Positions 36,924 through 45,614 of a stretch of DNA of 64,000 nt are shown here, in pieces (positions within the stretch are counted from its first letter, which is position 1; every line of letters starts with the position of its first letter). The notes under the pieces were generated by a model that did not search any database, had not been told where the DNA came from, and worked only from the letters and a program-made list of their open reading frames with translations. The stretch is from assembly GCA_048594975.1 (NCBI GenBank), contig JBMDXQ010000151.1, forward strand, positions 7,399 through 71,398. The letters run 5' to 3'. The position numbers were made by a program, and so were the translations under genes. Origin of the DNA: JBMDXB01 sp048594975 (GTDB taxonomy: Bacteria; Acidobacteriota; Vicinamibacteria; Vicinamibacterales; 2-12-FULL-66-21).

Positions 36924-39623
36924 ATGCGGTCGCGCGAGATCCGCAGCAGCTTCCTGGAGTTCTTCCGGCGCAACGGCCACGCCGTCGTAGCGAGCTCGCC
37001 CCTCGTCCCCGCCGACGATCCCACCCTGCTCTTCACCAACGCAGGGATGAACCAGTTCAAGGATGTGTTCCTCGGGAAGGAACGCCGCCCTTATACGCGC
37101 GCGACCACCTCCCAGAAGTGCATGCGCGTCAGCGGCAAGCACAACGACCTCGACACCGTGGGGCCTTCGCTCCGGCACCACACGTTCTTCGAGATGCTGG
37201 GGAACTTCTCGTTCGGCGATTACTTCAAGCAGGAGGCGATCCCCTTCGCCTGGGAGCTGCTCACGGAGGTCTGGAAGCTGCCGGCCGAGCGGCTGCTGCC
37301 GACCGTCTTCAGGGGCGAAGGCGGCATTCCCCGCGACGACGAGGCCTACGAGGTCTGGCGCCGGCTGGTGCCGGCGGAGCGAATCGGCGAGCTGGGCACG
37401 AGCGACAACTTCTGGGCGATGGGCGACGCCGGTCCCTGCGGCCGCTGCTCCGAGATCTACTACTACCGCGGCGCCGGGATTGCGTGCGACGAGGAGCGGC
37501 GCGGCGGGCGCTGCCGGGGGCTCGAGTGCGACTGCGACCGCTACATCGAGATCTGGAACAACGTGTTCATGGAGTTCGACCGGCAGCCCGACGGCACCCT
37601 GAATCCGCTGCCGGCGCCGTCGATCGACACCGGAATGGGTCTCGAGCGCGTGACCGCGGTCATCCAGGACCGGCTGTCGAACTACGACACCGATCTCTTC
37701 ACGCCCATCCTCGATGCCATCGGACGGCGCGCGGGCCGCCGCTACGGGGCGGCGGTCGCCGATCCGCCGGACGTGTCGATGCGCGTGATTGCCGATCACC
37801 TGCGCGCCATGACGTTCCTCATCGGCGACGGCGTGGTGCCCTCGAACGAGTGGCGCGGTTACGTGCTGCGCAAGATCATGCGCCGCGCGATGCGCCACGG
37901 CAAGAAGCTTGGCTTCACCGAACCGGTCTTGCACGAGTTCGTGGACGTGATCGCCGCGGAGATGGGCGACGCCTACCCAGAGCTCAGGAGCGGCCGGGAG
38001 GCCATCGTGCGGGTCGTGCGCAGCGAGGAGGAACGCTTCGACGCGGTCCTCACCGCTGGCCTGCCCCGCCTCGAGGAGGCACTCGATCGCGCCGAGGCTG
38101 GCAATCGGGTGCTGCCCGGCGAGGAGGCGTTCCGGCTCTACGACTCGCTCGGCGTGCCGCTCGACTTCATGGAGGATCTCGCCGGGCAGCGCGCCATTAC
38201 GGTCGATCGCGGCGGCTACGAGCGCGCCATGGAGGGCCAGCGCGAGAAGGCGCGCGCCGCCGGCGCGTTCAGGGCGAAAGCGACCGATATCCAGTGGCGA
38301 TTGCCGGAGGACCTCGAGCGTGACCTCGAGCGCGCCGGTGACCAGTTCGAGGGTTACACCTCGACGCGGGTGGCGGGGGTGCCGGTGTTGGCGCTGTTCG
38401 ACGCCGCGGGCCAGTCGGTCGACGTGTTGACCACCGGGTCGCGCGGCTACGTCGCGCTGGCGAAAACCCCTTTTTACGTCGAGGCCGGCGGGCAAGTTTC
38501 CGACAGCGGGCGCATCACGGGCACGAGCGGCGAGGCCCGTGTCGCCGGCCTCATCCGCGTGGGCCGATGGCCGAGGCTGCACCTCGTCGAGATCGTGTCG
38601 GGATCGCTCGCGAAGGGCGCCATCGTGACCGCTGAGGTCGTTGACGAGGTGCGCGACGCCACCCGCCGGAACCACACGGCTACCCATCTCCTGCACGCGG
38701 CCCTGCGGCAGGTACTGGGCACGCACGTCAAGCAGAGCGGCTCGCTCGTTGCCCCCGACCGGCTGCGCTTCGACTTCGTGCACTTCGCCGCCCTCACCCC
38801 CGAGCAGATCGAAGCGATCGAGCGTATCGTCACCGAGCAGGTGGTGCGCAACACGGCGGTGCGGACCGAGGTCAGCACGCCCGAGGAGGCAGTCGCCCGC
38901 GGCGCGATGGCGCTCTTCGGCGAGAAGTACGGCGACCGCGTCCGCGTCGTGTCGGTGCCCGGGTTCAGCCTGGAACTGTGCGGCGGCACGCACGTCCGCG
39001 CCACCGGCGACATCGGGCCGTTCGTCATCACCGAAGAAACCGGCGTGGCCGCCGGCGTGCGGCGCATCGAGGCGCTGACCGGCAGCGGCGCGATGGCCCG
39101 GGTCCAGGAGCAGCGCGCAGCACTCGCCCGGGTGCTGGCGACGCTGAACACGACGCCGGCGCAGGCCGCCGACGCAGTTCAGCGGCTGCAGACCGACGTC
39201 CGGCGGCTCTCGCGCGAGATCGATCAGCTCAAGATGAAGGCCGCGCTCGGCGGCGGCGGGGCTGCGGCAGGTGCCGCCGACCAGCCGGTCGAGGTCCACG
39301 GCGTGAAGCTGATTAGAAAACGAGTTCGCGGACTGAACAAGGCAGCAGTGCGATCGGTCGCGGACTCGTTTCGACGTGCTCTTCCGAGCGGAGTAGTGAT
39401 TGTCGTGTCAGAGCACGATGACGGCAAGGTCGGGCTCGTCGTAACCGTGACGAAAGATCTCGTCGGCCGGGTGCAGGCCGGCCGGCTGGTCAAAGAGCTC
39501 GCGCCCATCGTCGGCGGCGGCGGTGGCGGCCGCCCTGATTTCGCCGAAGCAGGCGGCAAGGACTCGTCGCGGATCGACGAGCTGCTCGGAAGGGCGCCCG
39601 CGGTCCTCGCAGAGCTGCTCTAA
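36924..39623 (+). CDS. alaS: Alanyl-tRNA synthetase
   Basis: Charges tRNA-Ala. The 899 residues have the class II core at the N-terminus (FFRRNGHAVVASSPLVP, LLFTNAGMNQFKD, KHNDLDTVGPSLRHHTFFEM), the editing domain with HTATHLLHAALRQVLG (near 570-585) and CGGTHVRATGDIG (near 687), and the C-terminal oligomerisation/C-Ala region with its coiled coil and GGGGGGRPDFAEAGG. Length and motifs are normal. It follows recX directly and may also be transcribed with it. Confidence 0.97.
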   Translation: MRSREIRSSFLEFFRRNGHAVVASSPLVPADDPTLLFTNAGMNQFKDVFLGKERRPYTRATTSQKCMRVSGKHNDLDTVGPSLRHHTFFEMLGNFSFGDYFKQEAIPFAWELLTEVWKLPAERLLPTVFRGEGGIPRDDEAYEVWRRLVPAERIGELGTSDNFWAMGDAGPCGRCSEIYYYRGAGIACDEERRGGRCRGLECDCDRYIEIWNNVFMEFDRQPDGTLNPLPAPSIDTGMGLERVTAVIQDRLSNYDTDLFTPILDAIGRRAGRRYGAAVADPPDVSMRVIADHLRAMTFLIGDGVVPSNEWRGYVLRKIMRRAMRHGKKLGFTEPVLHEFVDVIAAEMGDAYPELRSGREAIVRVVRSEEERFDAVLTAGLPRLEEALDRAEAGNRVLPGEEAFRLYDSLGVPLDFMEDLAGQRAITVDRGGYERAMEGQREKARAAGAFRAKATDIQWRLPEDLERDLERAGDQFEGYTSTRVAGVPVLALFDAAGQSVDVLTTGSRGYVALAKTPFYVEAGGQVSDSGRITGTSGEARVAGLIRVGRWPRLHLVEIVSGSLAKGAIVTAEVVDEVRDATRRNHTATHLLHAALRQVLGTHVKQSGSLVAPDRLRFDFVHFAALTPEQIEAIERIVTEQVVRNTAVRTEVSTPEEAVARGAMALFGEKYGDRVRVVSVPGFSLELCGGTHVRATGDIGPFVITEETGVAAGVRRIEALTGSGAMARVQEQRAALARVLATLNTTPAQAADAVQRLQTDVRRLSREIDQLKMKAALGGGGAAAGAADQPVEVHGVKLIRKRVRGLNKAAVRSVADSFRRALPSGVVIVVSEHDDGKVGLVVTVTKDLVGRVQAGRLVKELAPIVGGGGGGRPDFAEAGGKDSSRIDELLGRAPAVLAELL

Positions 39624-39817
39624 GCCGAGCGCACGTCCCGGTCAGCGAGCCGATTGCCTGCGCTTCGCGGTTCACGAACTGAAGCCGGGTCTGGGGCAAC
39701 GCCAGTTGCCTGTGGGACCCGCCCCGGATCCCGCGGTTGGCGTGCAGAATTGAAATTCGCGGTGCAGATTCGGCACCGAGTCCCGCGTGAACAGCCCGTA
39801 AGTCGTTGATTCTGGAC

Positions 39818-39833
39818 CGGCATTGGGCTTGCC
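39818..39833 (+). promoter_or_regulatory. Possible sigma-54 (-24/-12) promoter of the lytic transglycosylase
   Basis: CGGCATTGGGCTTGCC: GG and GC are spaced by exactly 10 nt with TT before GC, matching 8 of the 12 defined positions of TGGCACGN4TTGCW. It lies 51 nt before the ATG. The rest of the 261-bp gap after alaS holds no gene I can support. Confidence 0.35.
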
Positions 39834-39884
39834 TCTGGCTCCCTGCTGGGTCAGGCGGCAGCCTGCCCACCCAGGCAATCTCCA

Positions 39885-40592
39885 ATGACCGGCACAAGGG
39901 CGATCGTCTGCGCCGCCATGCTGTGCGTGGCGCTTGCCGTCCCGGCCACCGCCGCGGCGCAGATCTACTCGTGGCGCGACGCGTCGGGCACGCTGGTCGT
40001 CTCGACGACGCCGAATGACCCGGCCGCGCAGCTGTACGTCGTCCGCAACAGCGCCTCGGTACGCTCGACGCGTGCGGCGCTGGGGCCCGAAAGCGAGGCG
40101 TACGAAGACCTGATCGTCCGCCATGCGGACGAGCACAACATCAGCGCCGACCTGGTGCGCGCCGTCATCCAGGTGGAATCCGGGTTCAACCCGCTGGCGC
40201 TGTCGATCAAGGGAGCGATGGGCCTGATGCAGCTCATGCCGGCAACGGCGCGCGCGCTCGGCGTGAGCAACGCGTTCGATCCGGCGCAGAACATCCGCGG
40301 CGGCGTGGAGTACCTGAAGCGCCTGCTCGAGCGCTATGACTTCAACGTGGAGCTCGCCCTGGCCGCCTACAACGCCGGCCCGCAGGCGGTCGCCCGCTAC
40401 GGCACCATCCCGCCGTACCGTGAGACCCGCAACTACGTCCACAAGGTGCGGAAGAAGGCGGAAGCGGCCACGCCGCGCCCCATCCGCCTGTACCGGGTGG
40501 TCGAAATCGTGGACGGCAAGGAAGTGGTCCGGTACACCGACGCGCCCAGCCCGGGCGCCGCGGTCGTCACGCCTTACGGCCACTCGCGCTGA
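39885..40592 (+). CDS. Secreted lytic transglycosylase with DUF4124 domain
   Basis: A 235-residue exported peptidoglycan-cleaving enzyme. It has a signal peptide (residues 1-26, ending AAAQ), a short DUF4124-like segment (IYSWRDASGTLVVSTTP) and an SLT domain (about 70-190). The catalytic Glu is in IQVESGFNPLA, followed by GAMGLMQLMPATA and AAYNAGPQAV. The C-terminal tail (YRVVEIVDGKEVVRYTD) looks like a second DUF4124-type strand. A candidate sigma-54 element upstream would link it to the envelope/PEP-CTERM regulon, but that is weakly supported. Confidence 0.9.
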   Translation: MTGTRAIVCAAMLCVALAVPATAAAQIYSWRDASGTLVVSTTPNDPAAQLYVVRNSASVRSTRAALGPESEAYEDLIVRHADEHNISADLVRAVIQVESGFNPLALSIKGAMGLMQLMPATARALGVSNAFDPAQNIRGGVEYLKRLLERYDFNVELALAAYNAGPQAVARYGTIPPYRETRNYVHKVRKKAEAATPRPIRLYRVVEIVDGKEVVRYTDAPSPGAAVVTPYGHSR

Positions 40593-40653
40593 AGCCCGCA
40601 GCCGACAACTCCCGAGTTCGAACGCTCACGTGGCGGCCCCGCGAGGCGCACGC

Positions 40654-40659
40654 TAAGAT
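40654..40659 (+). promoter_or_regulatory. -10 element TAAGAT of the S4-domain gene
   Basis: GCTAAGAT, 9 nt before the ATG, implying a leader of only a few nucleotides. Confidence 0.4.
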
Positions 40660-40668
40660 CCCGGTCGC

Positions 40669-41070
40669 ATGGACGCGCTGCGCCTCGACGTCTGGCTCGA
40701 CGTCGCTTGCCTCTTCCGTACGCGTTCGGAAGCGCAGAAGGCCTGCAAGGGCGGGAAGGTGTCGGTCAACGGCCAGTCAGCCAGGCCGCACCGCGAAGTG
40801 AGGGCCGGCGACGAGATCGTCATCACGCGGCCGCTCGGGCGCCGGCAGCGCGTCGTCGTGCGCGCGCTGGCCGACCGCCACATCGCAAAGGCGCAGGCGC
40901 GCGAGCTCTACGAGGACGTCACCCCGCCGCCGACACCTGAAGAGGTCGAGATGCGCCGCCTGGCGAGGCTGACCCGCTCGATCCACCGCGCCACGACGGC
41001 CGCTCCGGACAGGCGCGAGCGCCGGGAACTGCGGCGCCTGAAGGAGCGGCGCGGGGACGGCGCCGATTGA
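40669..41070 (+). CDS. S4 domain RNA-binding protein (Hsp15-like)
   Basis: A 133-residue basic protein with an N-terminal S4 domain (residues 1-60; RLDVWLDVACLFRTRSEAQKA, GKVSVNGQ, REVRAGDEIVI) and a charged helical tail. This is the architecture of Hsp15/HslR, which binds stalled 50S subunits that still carry peptidyl-tRNA. Other small S4 proteins remain possible. rpsT lies 100 bp downstream, placing it in a translation-related neighbourhood. Confidence 0.85.
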   Translation: MDALRLDVWLDVACLFRTRSEAQKACKGGKVSVNGQSARPHREVRAGDEIVITRPLGRRQRVVVRALADRHIAKAQARELYEDVTPPPTPEEVEMRRLARLTRSIHRATTAAPDRRERRELRRLKERRGDGAD

Positions 41071-41076
41071 GCGTGC

Positions 41077-41082
41077 TATAAT
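41077..41082 (+). promoter_or_regulatory. -10 element TATAAT of rpsT
   Basis: GCTATAATC just after the S4 gene. The following leader of about 80 nt is very GC-rich, with CGCCCGGGCG and CGGCGACCGCCG palindromic segments that could form an autoregulatory hairpin for S20. That role is inference. Confidence 0.55.
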
Positions 41083-41170
41083 CAGCGATTTGCGACCGCC
41101 GCCCGGGCGTACTCCGGGGCGGCCCGCTCGCCGGCGACCGCCGGGGACCAACGGACAAAAGGACAGACCT

Positions 41171-41443
41171 GTGGCCAGTCACGAATCTGCGCTGAAAGCG
41201 CACCGTCAGAACCTCAAGCACCGCGAGCGCAACCGGCAGTTCCGCTCGCGCATGCGCTCGGCACTTCGCGCCATTCGCGCCGCCATCGACACGGGCAGTC
41301 CCGCGGACGTGAAGGCCGAGTTGCGCAACACCATCTCGCTCGTCGACAAGATGGCGGGCAAGGGGATCATCCACCGCAACACGGCGGCGCGCTACAAGTC
41401 GCGTCTGGCGAGCCGCGTCGCGAAGAAGTCAGCCGCCGCATAG
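41171..41443 (+). CDS. rpsT: 30S ribosomal protein S20
   Basis: A 90-residue, Lys/Arg-rich helical protein with the S20 signatures ALKAHRQNLKHRERNR, RSRMRSALR and GIIHRNTAARYKSRLASRV. The GTG start (VASHESALK) is preceded by an AAAGGACAG ribosome-binding site. The last 15 bp overlap the convergent holA gene, so the two stops lie inside each other's coding sequence. Confidence 0.96.
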   Translation: MASHESALKAHRQNLKHRERNRQFRSRMRSALRAIRAAIDTGSPADVKAELRNTISLVDKMAGKGIIHRNTAARYKSRLASRVAKKSAAA

Positions 41444-42448
41444 CTCGACGACCAGCCGCTCCAGCAGCACACGCGGGTCGCCGCCGGAGCTCTTGATCTC
41501 CTGATCGGTCCGGAACAGCGCCTCGATCGCGGCCGGCACGCGCCGCGCGTCGACCTCCGCCACCTTCTCCCGCACGCAGTATCCCAGCTGCCCGAGGATC
41601 ATGTAAGGCACGCTGCCCGACTCGAGCGCGAGCCCGAGCTGTCGCAGCGCCTTACGCACGTCGCGCTGCACGATCGCATCGGTCAGCGCCCAGTGGTCCT
41701 GCAGCGTCTCACCGCTGGCAACATCCTGCACGTCCCGCACGGTAATCGTCCGGCGGTCCCCGACATACAGGAGCAGACGGTCCAGGTCGCCGCGCAGGGT
41801 GGCGATGTCGGTTCCCGCCCGCCGGGCCAGCAGCCTCGCCGCGGTGGGCTCGATGCTGCAGCCGGCTTCCTTCACGGTGCGCGTGACGAGCGCGGCCGCC
41901 TCCCGAGCAATCCGTTCCAGCTCCCAGCCCTTCACATCGCGCGGATTGCGCGCCAGCCCCTTCAACCCCCAGCACTCCACGACCGTCGCGTGCTTTGCGA
42001 GCGTGCGGTACAGCCTGCGGGTTCTATCCGCGTCGGAGGCGACCAGCACGAGGGTGGTCAGCGGTTCCGGGTTCTTGATGTACTCCTCCAGCCCGTCGCT
42101 CTCCGCCGATTGCTCCGCCTCGTCGCCGGCGGCCTCGTCCGCCGACGCCGTCCTGGCCCGGCGCTTCGGCTTCAGCAGCCGCTCGGCGCGGAGCACCACG
42201 ACGATGCGGCGATCGCCCAGCATCGGAAGCGTGCGGGCGGACTCGACGATCGACGCCGGGGTGGAGCTGCGATCGTCGGCGTAGATCCGTTCCGTGTTGA
42301 AGGCGCGCAGCTCATCCTCGACAACCGACGAGACATCGGCCGCGAGCCGGGACATCTCCGCGTCGTCGTCGCCGATGACCAGGTAGACGGGCTGGAGCGC
42401 ACGCTCCGCGATCTGCTTCCTGACCGCGGCAGGCGCGGCGGACGGCAT
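41429..42448 (-). CDS. holA: DNA polymerase III delta subunit
   Basis: Clamp-loader subunit that opens the beta sliding clamp. The 339 residues match HolA, with the N-terminal PVYLVIGDDDAEM, the LLARRAGTDIATLRGDLDRLLLY segment near residue 220 and the C-terminal LGLALESGSVPYMILGQL. An acidic Ala-rich insertion near residues 100-120 looks like a flexible loop. The ATG overlaps the lptE stop by one base (TGATG), so leuS-lptE-holA form one coupled transcript. holA and rpsT adjacency is common in bacteria. Confidence 0.93.
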   Translation of the reverse strand: MPSAAPAAVRKQIAERALQPVYLVIGDDDAEMSRLAADVSSVVEDELRAFNTERIYADDRSSTPASIVESARTLPMLGDRRIVVVLRAERLLKPKRRARTASADEAAGDEAEQSAESDGLEEYIKNPEPLTTLVLVASDADRTRRLYRTLAKHATVVECWGLKGLARNPRDVKGWELERIAREAAALVTRTVKEAGCSIEPTAARLLARRAGTDIATLRGDLDRLLLYVGDRRTITVRDVQDVASGETLQDHWALTDAIVQRDVRKALRQLGLALESGSVPYMILGQLGYCVREKVAEVDARRVPAAIEALFRTDQEIKSSGGDPRVLLERLVVELCGG

Positions 42449-42987
42449 CAGAACGCCTCGAGGATGGCGCTGACGATCGCGCGGGCAAACTCGGTGGCGA
42501 CCCGCTGCAGCGCGTCGGCGTTCTGCCTGAGGAACGCCGAGGCATCGGTGGTGGTGGTGACCTCGAACTCCTCGCGAAACTGGATCGCGGGGTTCTGCCA
42601 GAGCACCTTGTTGTCCTTGACGTCGGTGAATTCGATTTTGGCGGTGACGACGAAGGCGTAGCGCGACGCCTGCTGCTGCGCGGTGAAAGCGGCCGGCGCG
42701 AACGTGATGCTGGTGATGTCGCCGACGAGGACGGCGTCGGCACCGGTGCGGTCGGCCACCACCCGGTACCGGCCGCGGCTGATGAACTCGTTGCGCACGC
42801 GCTCGGTCAGGATGCGGTCCACGTCGGGTATCGAGGACAGGTTGCTGAAGAGCGGAATGCCGATCGTGCGGATGTGCTCCGGCAGGAACGAGCCGCGACC
42901 GGCCAGCGAGTAGCCGCATCCGGACGCCAGCGCGGCGGCGCAAGCTGCTGCCGCGATGAGAGCAACGTATGCCGCGATCGTGCGCAT
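42448..42987 (-). CDS. lptE: LPS-assembly lipoprotein LptE
   Basis: Outer-membrane lipoprotein that plugs LptD during lipopolysaccharide insertion. The 179 residues start with a lipoprotein signal (AAALASGCGYSL, with the Cys near residue 24) followed by the LptE-type fold (IRTIGIPLFSNLSSIPDVDRILTERVRNEF). Strands such as YAFVVTAKIEFTDVKDNKVLW continue the family pattern. Its start overlaps the leuS stop by one base (TGATG), as does its stop with holA. It shows that this organism has an outer membrane with LPS transport. Confidence 0.88.
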   Translation of the reverse strand: MRTIAAYVALIAAAACAAALASGCGYSLAGRGSFLPEHIRTIGIPLFSNLSSIPDVDRILTERVRNEFISRGRYRVVADRTGADAVLVGDITSITFAPAAFTAQQQASRYAFVVTAKIEFTDVKDNKVLWQNPAIQFREEFEVTTTTDASAFLRQNADALQRVATEFARAIVSAILEAF

Positions 42988-45599
42988 CACCGTACCACGA
43001 CGTTCACCAGGCGGCCGCCGGCGACGACGACCTTCACGACCGTCTTGCCTTCGAGATACCTGGCGATCTGGGGATCGGCCACCGCAAGCTCGCGCAGCCG
43101 GTCTTCCGGCGTGTCTGCCGGAACCGTGACCCGCCCGCGCAGCTTGCCGTTGACCTGGACCGGGACGACGGTCTCTTCCGCCCTGGCCACCGCCTCGTCG
43201 AACTCCGGCCACCCCGCGAGGACGATGCCGCCGGGGTGGCCGAGCATTTCCCACAGCTCCTCGGCCATGTGCGGCGCGAACGGCGAGAGCATGCGTACCA
43301 GCGCCTCGACCGACTCCTTCAGCACCGCGATCGTGGCCGGGCGCTCGAGCGTGCCGACGTGCGCCTGCTCGTGCGCGTCGCGGCCGAACCGCAGGCAGTC
43401 GCTCTGCGCGCAGAACGCGTACAGCTCGTTGACGAGCTCCATCATCGCCGAAACGGCGGTGTTGAGGTGCGCCCGCGGATCGAGATCCAGGGTGACGCGG
43501 CGGATCGTATCGTGCGTCTTGCGCCGGAGGGCGCGCTCCGCGTCGGTGAGCTCCAGGTCGCCCGGCTCCGGAATGCCGGCGCCGCCGATCGTCTCGGCGA
43601 GCTGCTCGACCACACGCCAGACGCGCGCGAGGAAGCGGAAGCTCCCCTCGAGGCCCGCGTCCGTCCACTCGATTTCCTTCTCCGGCGGCGCGACGAACAT
43701 CACGTACAGGCGCAGGGCGTCGGCGCCGTACTTCTGGATCATGTCGTCGGGATCGACGACGTTGCCCTTCGACTTGGACATGACCTGCCCGGCGTTGAGC
43801 ACCATGCCCTGCGTGAGCAGGCGCGTGAACGGCTCATCCAGCGTCGTCAGGCCGAGATCGCGGAACACGCGGCAGAAGAAACGCGAGTAGATCAGGTGCA
43901 GGATGGCGTGTTCCACGCCGCCGCTGTAGAAATCGACAGGCCCCCAGTACGCGACCTTCGCCGCATCGAAGGGCAGCCGGTCGTTGCCCGGATCGCAGAA
44001 ACGGAAGAAGTACCACGACGAGTCGACGAACGTGTCCATCGTGTCCGTCTCGCGCCGCGCCGGCTGGCTGCAGCGCGGGCACGTCGTGTTCACGAACTCG
44101 GCGACGTGGGCCAGCGGCGAGTCGCCGCGGCCGGAGAGCTCCGCGACCTTCGGCAGCACCACCGGCAGCGATTCGTAGGGCACGGGAACCATCCCGCATG
44201 CCGGGCAGTACACCACCGGAATCGGCGTACCCCAGTAGCGCTGCCGGGAGATGCCCCAGTCTTTCAGCCGGTACTGGATCGTCCGCTCGCCGATGCCCTG
44301 CGCCTCGGCGTACTCCGACATGCGCGCGCTGGCCTCGGTCGAGGGCAGCCCGCTGAACGATCCCGAATCGACGAGCGTGCCCGCGTCTTCGTACGCGGCC
44401 GCCATCTCCGCGGCCGAGAGCCGCTCCCCGTCGGGCTGCACCACAACCGTCACCGGCAGGCCGTACTTGCGCGCGAACTCGAGATCGCGTTGATCGTGCG
44501 CCGGAACGCCCATGACGGCGCCGGTGCCGTATTCGACGAGCACGAAGTTGGCGACCCAGATCGGCACGGGCTGCTTCGTGAACGGGTTGAGCGCGCGCCG
44601 CCCGGTATCGAAGCCCTCCTTCTCCACCTCGCCGGTCATGCGCGCCGTCCGGTCCTGTGTCTGGAAACGCTGCAGGGTCCGGCGGAACTGGTCGGCGCCA
44701 GCTTCCGTGGCCCACGACTGCACCAGCGGGTGCTCCGGAGCCAGCAGGAGGAAGTTGGCGCCGTAGATGGTGTCGATCCGGGTTGTGAAGACTTCGATCT
44801 CGGTGCTCGGCGCTCGGCGCTCGGCGCTCGGCGCCGGGTTGGAGGGCGCGGCCTCGCCAGACGAAGACGACGGCTGGCCGCCGGCACTCGGAGCAAGCGG
44901 GAACTTCACGCGAGCTCCCTCCGACCGGCCGATCCAGTTCCGCTGCATCGTCAACACCTTCTCGGGCCAGCCGGGAAGGCTCTCGGTTGCCGCGAGCAGC
45001 TCGTCGGCGTAGCGGGTGATGCGGAAGAACCACTGCTCCAGCTCGCGGGTGGTGACCACCGACCCGCAGCGCCAGCACTCGCCGTTCACCACCTGCTCGT
45101 TGGCGAGCACGGTGTTGCAGCCCGGGCACCAGTTGACGCTCGATCGTTTGCGGAACGCGAGGTCGCGCTCGAGCATCTTCAGGAACAGCCACTGGTTCCA
45201 CCGGTAGTACTCGGGCAGGCAGGTGGCGATCTCGCGCTCCCAGGCGTAGCTGATGCCGAGCCGCTGCAGCTGCCCCTTCATGTGCGCGATGTTCTCGAGC
45301 GTCCAGGTCTCGGGATGGGCGCCGCTCTTGATGGCGGCGTTCTCCGCCGGCAGCCCGAAGGCGTCCCAGCCGAACGGGTGCAGCACGTTGAAGCCGCGCA
45401 TCCGCTTCAGGCGGGCGACGACGTCGCCAATCATGTAGTTGCGGACGTGGCCGACGTGCGCGTGCCCGGACGGGTAGGCGTACATCTCCAGGCAGTAGAA
45501 CTTCTGCCGCCCGGCATCTTCGGACACCTCGAAGGCCCGGGACGCGGCCCAGCGCTCCTGCCACTTCTTCTCGATGGTCTGGGGCCGGTACTCGCGCAC
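42987..45599 (-). CDS. leuS: Leucyl-tRNA synthetase with an inserted repeat peptide
   Basis: Charges tRNA-Leu. The 870 residues have HIGH as HVGH (YPSGHAHVGHVRNY), zinc-type CxxC pairs (CPGCN and CWRCG), the CP1 editing domain and the KMSKS loop as MSKSKG. At the start of CP1, about 25 residues between KFPLAP and EVFTTRIDT are extra compared with typical LeuS. They are encoded in part by four perfect GCCGAGC heptamers. I chose GTG 45599 (VREYRPQTIEKKW) because it matches the family N-terminus and lies 9 nt after a TATAAT. A GTG at 45620 is the alternative. Confidence 0.95.
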   Translation of the reverse strand: MREYRPQTIEKKWQERWAASRAFEVSEDAGRQKFYCLEMYAYPSGHAHVGHVRNYMIGDVVARLKRMRGFNVLHPFGWDAFGLPAENAAIKSGAHPETWTLENIAHMKGQLQRLGISYAWEREIATCLPEYYRWNQWLFLKMLERDLAFRKRSSVNWCPGCNTVLANEQVVNGECWRCGSVVTTRELEQWFFRITRYADELLAATESLPGWPEKVLTMQRNWIGRSEGARVKFPLAPSAGGQPSSSSGEAAPSNPAPSAERRAPSTEIEVFTTRIDTIYGANFLLLAPEHPLVQSWATEAGADQFRRTLQRFQTQDRTARMTGEVEKEGFDTGRRALNPFTKQPVPIWVANFVLVEYGTGAVMGVPAHDQRDLEFARKYGLPVTVVVQPDGERLSAAEMAAAYEDAGTLVDSGSFSGLPSTEASARMSEYAEAQGIGERTIQYRLKDWGISRQRYWGTPIPVVYCPACGMVPVPYESLPVVLPKVAELSGRGDSPLAHVAEFVNTTCPRCSQPARRETDTMDTFVDSSWYFFRFCDPGNDRLPFDAAKVAYWGPVDFYSGGVEHAILHLIYSRFFCRVFRDLGLTTLDEPFTRLLTQGMVLNAGQVMSKSKGNVVDPDDMIQKYGADALRLYVMFVAPPEKEIEWTDAGLEGSFRFLARVWRVVEQLAETIGGAGIPEPGDLELTDAERALRRKTHDTIRRVTLDLDPRAHLNTAVSAMMELVNELYAFCAQSDCLRFGRDAHEQAHVGTLERPATIAVLKESVEALVRMLSPFAPHMAEELWEMLGHPGGIVLAGWPEFDEAVARAEETVVPVQVNGKLRGRVTVPADTPEDRLRELAVADPQIARYLEGKTVVKVVVAGGRLVNVVVR
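44805..44832. repeat. Four perfect 7-bp tandem repeats inside leuS
   Basis: GCTCGGC repeated four times without mismatch (GCCGAGC on the coding strand), continuing as degenerate copies on both sides. It encodes an Ala/Pro/Ser/Glu/Arg-rich loop in the editing-domain insertion. The same CCGAGCG word begins the array in prmA. Confidence 0.95.
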
Positions 45600-45608
45600 G
45601 ATCCCGAA

Positions 45609-45614
45609 ATTATA
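45609..45614 (-). promoter_or_regulatory. -10 element TATAAT of the leuS-lptE-holA operon
   Basis: A consensus TATAAT on the minus strand, overlapping the HDAC stop region and 9 nt upstream of the chosen leuS GTG. It implies a leader of only about 2 nt. Confidence 0.5.
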
